Shown: piece by piece, positions 1-8,593 of the stretch | Layout: each line of letters opens with the position of its first letter | Position numbering within the stretch: the stretch's first letter is position 1 | Origin: Sneathiella chinensis | GTDB taxonomy: Bacteria; Pseudomonadota; Alphaproteobacteria; Sneathiellales; Sneathiellaceae | DNA: 64,000 nt | Direction of reading: 5' to 3' | Assembly: GCF_012720115.1 (NCBI RefSeq) | Contig: NZ_VNWN01000006.1 | Coordinates: forward strand, 124,001-188,000 | Translations under genes and position numbers: made by a program | Notes under the pieces: generated by a model | What the model was told of the DNA's origin: nothing | Database searches by the model: none | Seen by the model: only the letters and a program-made list of their open reading frames with translations

Positions 1-1
1 G

Positions 2-190
2 TCCATTTACTTCTTTGATCCCAATGGGCACCGCCTTGAACTGGCCGCCAATTCAGATACGCCCGAGATGCACGAAAAACTGGACGAGGTGAAATGGGCC
101 ATGCTGGATGAATGGTCCCAGACAAAACATGCCCCGGCCCATGCCAAATGGATGCATGACGGATCGGTCAAGCCGGTTCTACGGGAATGA
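2..190 (+). CDS. C-terminal end of a VOC (glyoxalase/dioxygenase) family protein, partial
   Basis: The 5' part lies outside the window; the reading frame is open from base 2 to a TGA at 188-190 and gives about 62 residues. The visible stretch contains YFFDPNGHRLELAAN, the last beta strand and metal-ligand Glu region typical of vicinal-oxygen-chelate proteins (glyoxalase I, extradiol dioxygenases, bleomycin-resistance relatives). After this the chain continues with a charged helix and ends in VKPVLRE. The substrate cannot be told from this fragment. It converges on nagA and the two genes overlap by about 23 bases at their 3' ends. Family assignment is fairly safe; function is open. Confidence 0.7.
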   Translation, partial: SIYFFDPNGHRLELAANSDTPEMHEKLDEVKWAMLDEWSQTKHAPAHAKWMHDGSVKPVLRE

Positions 191-1292
191 CCCTCCGCTC
201 GCCCTCAGGCATAAACAGGATGTCCGCTGCAAGGCCGGGTTTCAACTGACCGATCTGGTGATCAAGGCCCATGAAGGCCGCGGGGGTGGCGCTGGCCATT
301 ATCACCGCTTCGGCAAGCGAGGCCTGCAGCATATCACAGGCATTCCAGACGGCTTCGTCCATGGTCAGGCTGGAACCGGCAAGGGTGCCATCCGCCGTGT
401 GGCAGCGCCCGTTCGACACATGGATTTCCTGCCCGCCAAGGCGGAAGGTTTTCAAGTTTGACCCGGCAGGCGGCATGGCATCGGTCACCAGCATCATGCG
501 GGAGGCGGATTTCGCGCGGATCGCCGCCTTCAGGGTGGCGGCATGAACATGAAACCCGTCCACGATCAGGCCGCAAAACCCGGCGTCACTTTCAAGGGCA
601 GCGCCAATCACACCGGGCTCGCGGGACAGAAAGGGCGGCATGGCATTATAGAGATGGGTAAAGCCGGTCAGGCCGGCCTGCATGGCGGCGCGGGTCTGCT
701 CATAGGTGGCGTTGGTATGGCCCGCCGCGACCGTGGCACCTGCTGCCACAAGGGCGCCGATGAAGTCCGGCGCGGCTTTTTCCGGCGCCAGTGTCACCAG
801 AACCGCCCCAAGGTCCGGGGCGGAAATCAGATCAATGAATTTTTCCTCGAACGCCCGGATATGGGCGGGGTCATGCACCCCCTTGCGATCCGGGTTCAGG
901 TAGGGGCCTTCAAAATGCACCCCGCGAATACCGGGAATGCCTTGCTGGCGGGCTTCGCAAATGGCGTCGGCCATGCGCTGCATCACGTCCCAGCAATCGG
1001 TGATCAACGTGGGCAGAAGGGAGGTTGTGCCGTGTTTCCGGTGCGCGTTTGCCACGGTGCGAATGCCATCCGGGTCCGGCCGATCATTCAGAAGGACACC
1101 GCCGCCGCCATTGACCTGAACGTCAAAGAAACCGGGCGCCAGAAAACCGGGTCCGAAATCCTGACAAGGCGTTTCGGCGGGAATGTCCTGCAGGGCAACA
1201 ACATCGGCAATACGCCCACTGGATACCAGAAGGGCGGTGTCTTTCCGCCACTGTCCGTCTTGCAGGATATGCTGTGCGGTCACTGCTTTCAT
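168..1292 (-). CDS. nagA: N-acetylglucosamine-6-phosphate deacetylase
   Basis: 374 residues, the usual NagA length. It removes acetate from GlcNAc-6-phosphate to give glucosamine-6-phosphate in the cytoplasm. Visible amidohydrolase features are GFFDVQVNGGGG near residue 55, the metal-site Glu in HFEGPYLN, the His in AAGHTNA, the HLYNAM motif and the catalytic Asp in LVTDAMPPAG. The start ATG overlaps the stop of the kinase gene upstream by 4 bases (ATGA), so translation is probably coupled. It is the last gene of the leftward amino-sugar cluster. Assignment is confident; preference for phosphorylated GlcNAc is supported by the adjacent kinase. Confidence 0.93.
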   Translation of the reverse strand: MKAVTAQHILQDGQWRKDTALLVSSGRIADVVALQDIPAETPCQDFGPGFLAPGFFDVQVNGGGGVLLNDRPDPDGIRTVANAHRKHGTTSLLPTLITDCWDVMQRMADAICEARQQGIPGIRGVHFEGPYLNPDRKGVHDPAHIRAFEEKFIDLISAPDLGAVLVTLAPEKAAPDFIGALVAAGATVAAGHTNATYEQTRAAMQAGLTGFTHLYNAMPPFLSREPGVIGAALESDAGFCGLIVDGFHVHAATLKAAIRAKSASRMMLVTDAMPPAGSNLKTFRLGGQEIHVSNGRCHTADGTLAGSSLTMDEAVWNACDMLQASLAEAVIMASATPAAFMGLDHQIGQLKPGLAADILFMPEGERRVIPVEPA

Positions 1293-2209
1293 GGGGCATT
1301 CCTTATATTTTCAACATCCCAAAGCCGGTTTTCATACATCCGCTTTGCGCCCTGAAGGGCATCCCCCATCGGCGGCGAGAGCAGGGCGCGGACCTCGGCG
1401 CTCAAAAATGGGGCTATGGGCGCGGCCAACCCGCCAAGATGGCTGATACGCTGGCAGCTCCGGCTTTTAAGGGCCTCAATCATCTGCTCAATATCATCGG
1501 CAATCTGCCCAAGAAGGGTGAGGGCGACCACATCCCGGCGGCGCGCAAAATCGAAGGTGAGCGGGGCCAGCGCGGCAAAATCCGCAGGGGTTGCCGTCTC
1601 GGCCCAAAGATAGGCGGCCTCTGCAGATCCCCCCAGTTCCGCCATGACAGCACGGGTATAGGGGGTGGCGGGCATAATATCTTCTGCCCCTTTAAGGGCG
1701 CGGCGGGCGGCGCTCATGCCAAGGCGGGCACCGCTCCCCTGATCGGAGATTTTCGGCCCCCATCCACCGATGCTGAAAAAAGCCCCTTCCTGCAGGCCAA
1801 AACCACACGACCCGGTGCCGGTAATCAGGATCGCGCCGTCCCCGCCGTCATGGGCGCCCAGCAGCGCGGTTGCCGCATCGGTATGGGCGACAAGATGGCG
1901 GAAGGGGTGGGATAAATCCCGCAAGGTGGTGCGGGCGGCGTCCGTCACCAGACCGGCAATCCCCGCCGACAGGGCAAGATTTTCAAGCGGATAATCCTTA
2001 ATTCCTGCCTGTTTCAGGGCCGTGCCGGTTGCGCTCATCAACGATTGCATCAGGGCAGGCCCGCCAAGGGTGATGTTGGCGGGGCCGGAAATCCCGGTGC
2101 CAAGGAGGGCGCCGCCGGCATCAAACAGGGCAACACGGCAGGTGGTGCCGCCGCAATCAGCGGCAAGCAGGGCCGGGGCCTGTGTCCCGGTATCAGTCAT
2201 TGTCACCAT
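1289..2209 (-). CDS. N-acetylglucosamine kinase, BadF/BadG ATPase family
   Basis: 306 residues with an ASKHA-type phosphate-1 loop near the N-terminus (ADCGGTTCRVALFD) and an adenosine/phosphate-2 loop (GDGAILITGTGSCGFG) near residue 130, followed by GGWGPKISDQGSG, which is characteristic of the GlcNAc kinase branch of this family. It would phosphorylate GlcNAc (or glucosamine) at O6, feeding nagA with which it overlaps by 4 bases. The first ATG at 2209 overlaps the sulfatase stop; an ATG three codons on (2200) has a better spaced GGGG upstream and could be the real start. Family placement is strong; sugar specificity comes from context. Confidence 0.85.
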   Translation of the reverse strand: MVTMTDTGTQAPALLAADCGGTTCRVALFDAGGALLGTGISGPANITLGGPALMQSLMSATGTALKQAGIKDYPLENLALSAGIAGLVTDAARTTLRDLSHPFRHLVAHTDAATALLGAHDGGDGAILITGTGSCGFGLQEGAFFSIGGWGPKISDQGSGARLGMSAARRALKGAEDIMPATPYTRAVMAELGGSAEAAYLWAETATPADFAALAPLTFDFARRRDVVALTLLGQIADDIEQMIEALKSRSCQRISHLGGLAAPIAPFLSAEVRALLSPPMGDALQGAKRMYENRLWDVENIRNAP

Positions 2210-3777
2210 ACCCCGAAGTAAATTCCCCGGTCGCGGGCATTGTCGGTTTTCTGCTCGATCTGTTCATGGGAAACGGTAATACGGGTTTTTCGTGCCCTGA
2301 TCCAGCGGGAAAGCTCTGCTTCGAACGCCTCGCGAATGGTCCCATAGGCAGGATCAACCCCAAGGTCCTGCTGTTCATGGGGGTCGGCCTGCAAATCGAA
2401 CAATTGCGGCATGAAACCGTCAAAGGAAATATATTTCCACTGATCACTGCGAACCATATAGGCGCGGGTCTGATCCGGTTGCAGGCCAAGGGACAAACGC
2501 GCCCCGCGCCACGCATAATCCACCTCGCTGAAAACCGCGCTTCGCCAGATGGGAACATCCTCGCCCTGTATCAGCGGACGAAGGGACCGCCCCTCCAGCA
2601 GGTGGGGTTGATCGGGAAGGTTCGCATAATCGGTGAAGGTGGGGACCAGATCGATGGCCTCCACCAGTCGGGGGTCCGTGGTGCCGCGGGTTGCATCGGC
2701 GGCGGCGGACGGGTCCACAACAATCAGGGGGATGCGGACGCTTTCCTCGTGGAACAGTTCCTTTTCCCCCAGCCAGTGATCGCCAAGATAATCCCCGTGA
2801 TCACTGGTAAACACAATCAGGGTGTCATCCAGGCGGCCCTGTTGATCCAGAAACGCCATGAGACGGCCGATATTGTCATCAATTTCGCTGATCAGACCCA
2901 TATAGGCGGGTATGACATGGCGGCGTTTGGCCTCGTCCGAGAAATTCCGGCTTTCCTCATGCGCCATGAAGGCCTGAACGACGGGATGCGGTGCCGCCTT
3001 TTCCGCATCGGTCCGGTTGGCGGGAAGAATATCCTGTTTGCCATACATCGCGTGATACGGGGCCGGAGCCATATAGGGCCAGTGAGGCTTGATATAGCTG
3101 AGATGCAGGCACCACGGTTGATCGCCAAGGTCAGAAACCTTTTCCATGGCTCGGTTGGTCATATAGGCGGTTTCGGAATGTTCCGCTTTAACCTCGGCGG
3201 CAAGATGGGCGTTGCGCAGGAACCAGCCGCTTTGCAGGGTGCCATCCGCATCCCGCCCCGAATTGGCTGCCGTGTGCCACGGGTTATCGCCTTCATATCC
3301 CTGTTCCCGAAGAAAGCGGTTATAGGCAAGGTTCGGGTCCGTCAATTCATCGGGATGCAGGCCGTCATCCCGTTCCCACGGTTCAAACCCGCATTGACTG
3401 GCCAGCACCCCTTCGTTGCTGGTGGGGGAAATGCCAAGACGGCCCATGTTGTCCCGATCCGGGGCCATGTGGGTCTTGCCGATCAGGCCGGTGGTGATCC
3501 CGGCCCGCCGCAGGTGGTCGCCCAAGGTCTGTTCGCCGATATTGAGGGGCACCCCGTTATAGGTGGCGCCATGGGAAAACACATACCGCCCCGTATAGAA
3601 AGACATGCGCGAGGAGCCGCAGACCGGGGCCTGAACAAAGGTATGGGAAAAATTCACCCCGCGTTTGGCGAGGGCATCAATATGGGGTGTCCTGATCCCT
3701 GGGTGACCCGTGCAACCCAGATAGTCGTATCGAAGCTGGTCGCACATGATAAACAGGATGTTTCGGACAGTGCCCAT
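2203..3777 (-). CDS. Sulfatase-like hydrolase (alkaline phosphatase superfamily)
   Basis: 524 residues, no signal peptide, so probably cytoplasmic. It has the metal-binding N-terminus NILFIMCDQLRYD, the nucleophile segment PVCGSSRMSFYTGR (Cys53, Arg57) and the C-terminal metal motif FTSDHGDYLGDH. The canonical formylglycine signature is C-x-P-x-R; here the proline is serine (CGSSR), so whether the Cys is matured to formylglycine is uncertain. Members of this clan include sulfatases, choline sulfatases and phosphonate monoesterases. Placement between an alpha/beta hydrolase and GlcNAc kinase suggests removal of sulfate from an amino sugar before phosphorylation, but that is inference. AAGGAGA precedes the start with good spacing. 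Confidence 0.85.
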   Translation of the reverse strand: MGTVRNILFIMCDQLRYDYLGCTGHPGIRTPHIDALAKRGVNFSHTFVQAPVCGSSRMSFYTGRYVFSHGATYNGVPLNIGEQTLGDHLRRAGITTGLIGKTHMAPDRDNMGRLGISPTSNEGVLASQCGFEPWERDDGLHPDELTDPNLAYNRFLREQGYEGDNPWHTAANSGRDADGTLQSGWFLRNAHLAAEVKAEHSETAYMTNRAMEKVSDLGDQPWCLHLSYIKPHWPYMAPAPYHAMYGKQDILPANRTDAEKAAPHPVVQAFMAHEESRNFSDEAKRRHVIPAYMGLISEIDDNIGRLMAFLDQQGRLDDTLIVFTSDHGDYLGDHWLGEKELFHEESVRIPLIVVDPSAAADATRGTTDPRLVEAIDLVPTFTDYANLPDQPHLLEGRSLRPLIQGEDVPIWRSAVFSEVDYAWRGARLSLGLQPDQTRAYMVRSDQWKYISFDGFMPQLFDLQADPHEQQDLGVDPAYGTIREAFEAELSRWIRARKTRITVSHEQIEQKTDNARDRGIYFGVW

Positions 3778-3788
3778 TTGGTGTCTCC

Positions 3789-4634
3789 TTAATGTTCTCC
3801 GGCCAGAAAGCCGAACACGGTGGGCCAGGCCTTGGGGTCTTCCCGCAGGAAGAAATGCCCGCCATTGAAAATCTTCAGCCGGGCATCGGGAATGACGTCG
3901 GCAAGGGCCTCGGCATTTTCGGGCCGGGCAACGCCGTCATGTTTCCCGGCCGCAACCAATGTGGGGACCGCCAGCCCCCGCAGGGCGTCATGGAGGTCAT
4001 GTTTGGCCCGTGCGGCAAACTGCTTCTTCATGGCGTCGAACTTGACCGGATCATTAAAGACCGCATTGGCCCCCTGATAGTAATAATCGAAGGTCTGGCG
4101 GGCCCGTGCCGGGTATTTCGCCTGCCATTCGTCGGTGTGGGTCACGTTCATCAGCTTCATGATGGTGGCGGCGTATCCTTCCGCGCTCAGATGTTGGAGT
4201 TCATGCAGCGGATAGGACGCGCCGCCCGCGCCGCCGGAACTGGTGCAGCACAGAACAAGCCGCTTCACCCGTTCGGGATGGCGAAGGGCAAAATGCTGGG
4301 CCACCATTCCGCCGAAACTGATCCCCATCACGGCGGCACTGTCCCACCCCACATGATCCAGCAGGCGGGCTATATCGTCGGCATAGCTTTCCATGGACGG
4401 GTCTTCGGTTGGGCTGGTGGATTGCCCCATACCGCGATGATCGAAATTCAGCAGGGAAAACCGACCCGCCCCCGGCGCGTCATAGATGCTGGGTTGATGG
4501 CGGGTGTCGGAATTGGTCCCGGTGATCAGCAACAGGCGGGGGCCGTTGCCCTGCAGCTTGTAAAACAGGCGATGTGTCCCGAGATCGGCAAATCCGGATT
4601 GCAATCCAGACGGTGTTTCAATGGTTTCCGGCAT
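3789..4634 (-). CDS. Alpha/beta-fold hydrolase
   Basis: 281 residues of the alpha/beta hydrolase fold. The oxyanion region (LLLITGTNSD), FDHRGMGQS, the nucleophile elbow GISFGG (Ser near residue 106), a late Asp in AAGKHDGVARPE and a late His in FNGGHFFLRED form a plausible Ser-Asp-His triad. No signal peptide. It reads into the sulfatase gene 11 bases downstream and so probably belongs to the amino-sugar cluster transcript. Proteins with this profile include esterases, lactonases and haloperoxidase-like enzymes; the substrate cannot be fixed from sequence. No strong ribosome binding site is visible before the ATG. Confidence 0.85.
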   Translation of the reverse strand: MPETIETPSGLQSGFADLGTHRLFYKLQGNGPRLLLITGTNSDTRHQPSIYDAPGAGRFSLLNFDHRGMGQSTSPTEDPSMESYADDIARLLDHVGWDSAAVMGISFGGMVAQHFALRHPERVKRLVLCCTSSGGAGGASYPLHELQHLSAEGYAATIMKLMNVTHTDEWQAKYPARARQTFDYYYQGANAVFNDPVKFDAMKKQFAARAKHDLHDALRGLAVPTLVAAGKHDGVARPENAEALADVIPDARLKIFNGGHFFLREDPKAWPTVFGFLAGEH

Positions 4635-4645
4635 GATGTTACTTG

Positions 4646-4664
4646 ACTGATAAAAAACTGATAA
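4646..4664. repeat. Two direct ACTGATAA repeats, 11 bp apart
   Basis: ACTGATAA occurs at 4646-4653 and again at 4657-4664, one helical turn apart, 12 bases upstream of the alpha/beta hydrolase start. The position and phasing would suit a regulator site or promoter element, but no known consensus is matched. Confidence 0.3.
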
Positions 4665-4724
4665 GGGCCACAGTGACAGTCTTGCCGGAAAATGACAAGG
4701 GCGGGATTGGCCGGGTCAAGCCGG

Positions 4725-4778
4725 GGCCGGAGTAGGGGCATGGGCCGGAGTAGGGGCATGGGCAGGAGCAGGGGCAAA
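4725..4778. repeat. Three 18-bp tandem repeats
   Basis: Two exact copies of GGCCGGAGTAGGGGCATG (4725-4742 and 4743-4760) are followed by a diverged third copy (4761-4778). The repeat sits in the 161-base gap between the hybrid kinase and the alpha/beta hydrolase. The unit is a multiple of three and reads as repeated MPLLRP on the minus strand, but the surrounding frame does not look like a gene. Confidence 0.9.
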
Positions 4779-4795
4779 GCAGAGGGAGAGGCCGC

Positions 4796-7700
4796 TTAGT
4801 GAACCCGGTGCCGGGCGAACCAGTTTTGCAGGGCATCCATTGCCTCGTCACATTTTTCAAGCAGGGTCGGGACCAGTCCCATGGCTTCCTCGTGCCGGCC
4901 CGATTTCAGAAGGGTTTCCGTGTTGATGGCCAGATAGGCGGCGGTATCCAGCCCGAACTGGCCGAAATTGCTTTTCAGCATGTGCACCTGATCGGAAAGA
5001 TCGCGGATATTCTGCTGTTCAAGGGAGAGCAGGATATCACTGCGCTGGGTTTCAAACTGGCCCTGCATCTTGTCGATAAGCTGTCCCACGACCTTATGGC
5101 CCAGCATTTCACAGAGTTCATTGATGGTGTCCTGATTGAGGATGGGGGCCTTGGCCATTTTGGGGGCGGTCCGGGGCGCGTCAGGCCGTTTGGCAGATGG
5201 ATTGTCCTGTGCCGGACGATCATCCCTGTCATTGGTTTGGGGCAGCGATGTAGTCTTGCCGCCGCCGAGGGACAGCAGCGTGTCGCGAAGTTCCCAAGGC
5301 TCGAACGGCTTGGTGATATAGTTGTTCATCCCCGCCCCGATACATTTACCGCGGGTTTCCGCCAGCGCGTTTGCCGTCAGGGCGATGATCGGTGTTTTGC
5401 CGAGGGACCCCGGCAGGGCGCGGATTTCCCGTGTTGCCTCATATCCATCCATGACGGGCATATGGATATCCATGATCACCAGATCGAACGCCCCGTTGGC
5501 CACGGCAATGACCGCTTCCTCGCCATTATTGGCAAACCGGACCTCGTGCCCCCATTTGGTGAGGACCTCCTGAATGACAGCCTGATTGGTGGTGTGGTCC
5601 TCTGCCACCAGAATGGACAGGGGCGGGCCTCGATACTCGCCGGGCGAGGCAAGCGGGCGGGTCTGTCCTTTCAGATCCACGACCCTGTCCATTGATCCGG
5701 CGGGCAGGTCCAACTCCACCCAGAAGGTGGCCCCGGCGCCAAGGGCACTGTCCACACCGATTTCACCGCCCATGCGGTTGACCAATGCCTTGCAGATGGA
5801 CAGGCCAATGCCGGTCCCGCCGTGAGAGCGGGTGGTGGAAAGGTCGGCCTTCAGGAATTTACGGAACAGTCTGTCCCGGTTGGCAGGCCCGATGCCGGGG
5901 CCGGTATCCTGAATTTCGAAACGCACACGGGACTTGCCATAGGCGTGCGCCCCGGCCTGCGGTATTGCAGAGGGGGAGGGCAGAGCCCGGATGGTGACGG
6001 TGCCTTCGCGGGTAAATTTCACCGCATTGGATATTAGATTGTCCAAGACCTGCCGAAGCCGTTTCGGATCGGCTCGGACAAGTTCGGGAATGCCGGGGCG
6101 AATATCAAGATCAAGGTCAAGATTGACGGCCCCTGCCTGTACCATCCAGTCCCCGTTGAGGTCGGCAAGAAAGGTCTTCAGATTGAAATCCACCGGATCA
6201 AGGTCGATCTGGCGGGCCTCGATCCGGGACAGGTCCAGAACGTCATCCAGCAGGGTCATCAGGGTCCGGGCAGAGCTTTTGATAATTTTGGTGTAGCGGG
6301 ACTGGTCTTCATCCAACCCGGTTGTCTGCATCAGGTCGATGGAGGTCATGATGCCGTTCATGGGGGTTCTGATTTCATGGCTCATGACCGCCAGAAAATC
6401 CGATTTGGCCTGACTGAGTTCCCGGGCGGCATCCCGTTCCCCGGCAAGGTCGGTTTTCTGGCGCTGTCTTTTTGTCACGTCCACGGCGCTGAGCACAAAG
6501 CCGCCCCCCGGAACCGGCGCAATATGAAGGTCGAGTTGCTGTTTTTGAAACTGGATATTCTCCATCGTGCGGGGCGCTGTTTCGCGAAGAACAAGAAGCT
6601 GCAGGTCGGTGACGGCGGTGCGGAATTCTTTTTCATCGCCCTTGTTGGCGCGCAGCCATGTGAGGAAATCCTGAAAACTGGTTCCTTCGCCAATTTTCAG
6701 GTTGGAGATATCCAGCAAGGTATAGAAAGGGGTGTTGGCGGCCACCAGATGAAAGGTTTCATCAAAGACGCAGATGGCGCCGGGAAAACCGGACAGGGAT
6801 GTTTTCAGGATGTTTCCGGCCTTGACCAGTTTCTGTTCGTTCCGTTTGGTTTCCGTAATGTCATGCCACAGACTGATGGTGCCACTGGTTGCCATTCTGA
6901 TTTCGCTGCTGCGCACATAGCGGCCACCGGACAGTTCCCGCTCAACCCCGATGAAACCGGATGTGTGGCGGGCCATTTCCTGTTCCACCCATTCCTGTTC
7001 CCGGCCAATGGCCTCCACAAGGTTGCCGCTATAGGCAAGGGCGGTGATCATTTCGCCATATTCCGTCCCCACATGGATCTGGTTGATGATTTTCCGGTGA
7101 TGGTTGGTAAAGGCCTGATTGAACAGGGCCAACCGGTCGTTCCGATCGAATATGGCAAGTGCCCCCGGAAAACTGTCAAAAAGTTCCATAAGCAGGGTTT
7201 CCCCCCGCTTCAATTCCCGCTTTCTGGTTTCGCGGATATACAGGTTCGAAAGCTGTTCGGCGATGGCATGGGTTATGCCAAGAAACAGTTCCCCCGGCAA
7301 ACCCGTCCGGGTCCGGTAAACCTCCATGATTGCGAGAAGGGTGCCGTTCACCTGAATGGGGACCGCCAGAACCGATTTCAGGCCGCATTTTACGGCTTCG
7401 TCCCGGTTGTCGAACCCGGTGGCATCGGACAGGTTATCGATATGGTTCGGGGTTGCATCCTCCCAGATACAACCGGCAAACCCGACGCCGTATTCAAGGG
7501 GGGTATTTTCCATCGCCGCCACGAAGGGGGCATAGGCGAACGCATTGGACGAGGCCCAGTAATGCTCGATCCGGTCCTCTTCTTTCAGGATATACAAATG
7601 TCCGAGGGACCAGCCGCCGATCTGGCACATCTTGTCGAGGCAGACCCGGATGGCGTTGTCGAAATTGTCGGAATTGGCGGCAATCAGCGTTCCGGTATAA

Positions 7701-8593
7701 AGAAGTTCGACCCCCTTGTTATGTTCCTGAATGGATTTGTTGAGGCGGCTTTCCTTTTGCATGACCTGCAAGGCGCGGTAGAGCAGGCCGCTCATCAGGA
7801 TCAGCAGGCTTGCGGTGCGGTACAGCTCTACCTTGAACAGGCCCGCGTCGGAAAGCAGGGACGGGGTCAGGACCGTTTGCAGGGTCAGGATCAGATGGGC
7901 CGCCAGAAAAAAGATCAGCCAGAATTCGGCTCCGGCCTCGGACGCGCCCTGCCGAAGACCAAGATAGAGCAGGGCCGCCAGCAACAGGAACAGGGCGACA
8001 AGATGGACCGCCTGACCGACTTGTGAGCGGATATCGGCGGGAAGCCAGGTGGCAATAATCCAGAAAATCCCGACCAGAAGGACGGGCAGAACAACCCCAA
8101 GGCCGATTAACCGGCCCGGCAGGGAGCGCAGCGCCGGCGGCAGTGTCAGGAGGTTGTATTCCTCAAGGATGGTCAGCCCCATGAGCAACCCCAGAAACAG
8201 GCACCCGGCCATGGTTGCCGCCGCCCGGTACAGGGAGGGTGGCAGGGCAAGGCCAAGGATGCCGGGAAGGATGTGGGACAGCAGGGACAGCAGGCTTGTC
8301 AGTGCAATGCCCAGCAGCATCATGCTGATGACAATCAGCAGCGGTTGTCCATCATGACGGTAAAAGGACAGGGCCGCCCCGCTGATGATCAGGCTGATGA
8401 TCACGGTCAGGGCGGACAGGGGCAGGATGAAGCTGCCTGTCTCGTACCAATCGGGAAGCAGGAACAGGACATATTGCATCATCACAAGGCCGGTCATGAT
8501 GACAAAGGGCAGAGCGGTACGGATTGATTTTCCGGTTAGCCGAACCCCGGCGGGATGAAAATTCTGTTTTTTGGAACTCAACATTCTGGACAC
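4796..8593 (-). CDS. Membrane hybrid sensor histidine kinase with GAF, PAS, receiver and HPt domains
   Basis: 1265 residues. Roughly residues 25-285 hold about eight hydrophobic segments; 300-460 resemble a GAF domain; 470-720 hold two PAS-like domains; the HisKA box MSHEIRTPMNG carries the autophosphorylated His; the ATPase domain has N, G1 (DTGPGI) and G2 (GGTGIGLSICKAL) boxes; a receiver follows (LVAEDHTTNQ, Asp in LVIMDIHMPVMDG, Lys in ITKPFEP); the C-terminal HPt has the acceptor His in QVHMLKSNFGQFGL. This is the full phosphorelay layout of ArcB/BarA. It overlaps the preceding switch gene by 16 bases and ends the signalling operon, so its HPt probably feeds the receiver-phosphatase encoded just upstream (inference). 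Confidence 0.93.
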   Translation of the reverse strand: MSRMLSSKKQNFHPAGVRLTGKSIRTALPFVIMTGLVMMQYVLFLLPDWYETGSFILPLSALTVIISLIISGAALSFYRHDGQPLLIVISMMLLGIALTSLLSLLSHILPGILGLALPPSLYRAAATMAGCLFLGLLMGLTILEEYNLLTLPPALRSLPGRLIGLGVVLPVLLVGIFWIIATWLPADIRSQVGQAVHLVALFLLLAALLYLGLRQGASEAGAEFWLIFFLAAHLILTLQTVLTPSLLSDAGLFKVELYRTASLLILMSGLLYRALQVMQKESRLNKSIQEHNKGVELLYTGTLIAANSDNFDNAIRVCLDKMCQIGGWSLGHLYILKEEDRIEHYWASSNAFAYAPFVAAMENTPLEYGVGFAGCIWEDATPNHIDNLSDATGFDNRDEAVKCGLKSVLAVPIQVNGTLLAIMEVYRTRTGLPGELFLGITHAIAEQLSNLYIRETRKRELKRGETLLMELFDSFPGALAIFDRNDRLALFNQAFTNHHRKIINQIHVGTEYGEMITALAYSGNLVEAIGREQEWVEQEMARHTSGFIGVERELSGGRYVRSSEIRMATSGTISLWHDITETKRNEQKLVKAGNILKTSLSGFPGAICVFDETFHLVAANTPFYTLLDISNLKIGEGTSFQDFLTWLRANKGDEKEFRTAVTDLQLLVLRETAPRTMENIQFQKQQLDLHIAPVPGGGFVLSAVDVTKRQRQKTDLAGERDAARELSQAKSDFLAVMSHEIRTPMNGIMTSIDLMQTTGLDEDQSRYTKIIKSSARTLMTLLDDVLDLSRIEARQIDLDPVDFNLKTFLADLNGDWMVQAGAVNLDLDLDIRPGIPELVRADPKRLRQVLDNLISNAVKFTREGTVTIRALPSPSAIPQAGAHAYGKSRVRFEIQDTGPGIGPANRDRLFRKFLKADLSTTRSHGGTGIGLSICKALVNRMGGEIGVDSALGAGATFWVELDLPAGSMDRVVDLKGQTRPLASPGEYRGPPLSILVAEDHTTNQAVIQEVLTKWGHEVRFANNGEEAVIAVANGAFDLVIMDIHMPVMDGYEATREIRALPGSLGKTPIIALTANALAETRGKCIGAGMNNYITKPFEPWELRDTLLSLGGGKTTSLPQTNDRDDRPAQDNPSAKRPDAPRTAPKMAKAPILNQDTINELCEMLGHKVVGQLIDKMQGQFETQRSDILLSLEQQNIRDLSDQVHMLKSNFGQFGLDTAAYLAINTETLLKSGRHEEAMGLVPTLLEKCDEAMDALQNWFARHRVH

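Noticed and set aside
2182-3792. A 536-codon plus-strand frame opposite the sulfatase gene
   Set aside because: Shadow of the sulfatase, which shows clear catalytic and metal motifs on the minus strand.
4526-4777. Minus-strand frame whose start encodes repeated MPLLRP from the 18-bp repeats
   Set aside because: It runs into the alpha/beta hydrolase gene in another frame and has no recognisable domain; the repetition comes from the DNA repeat.
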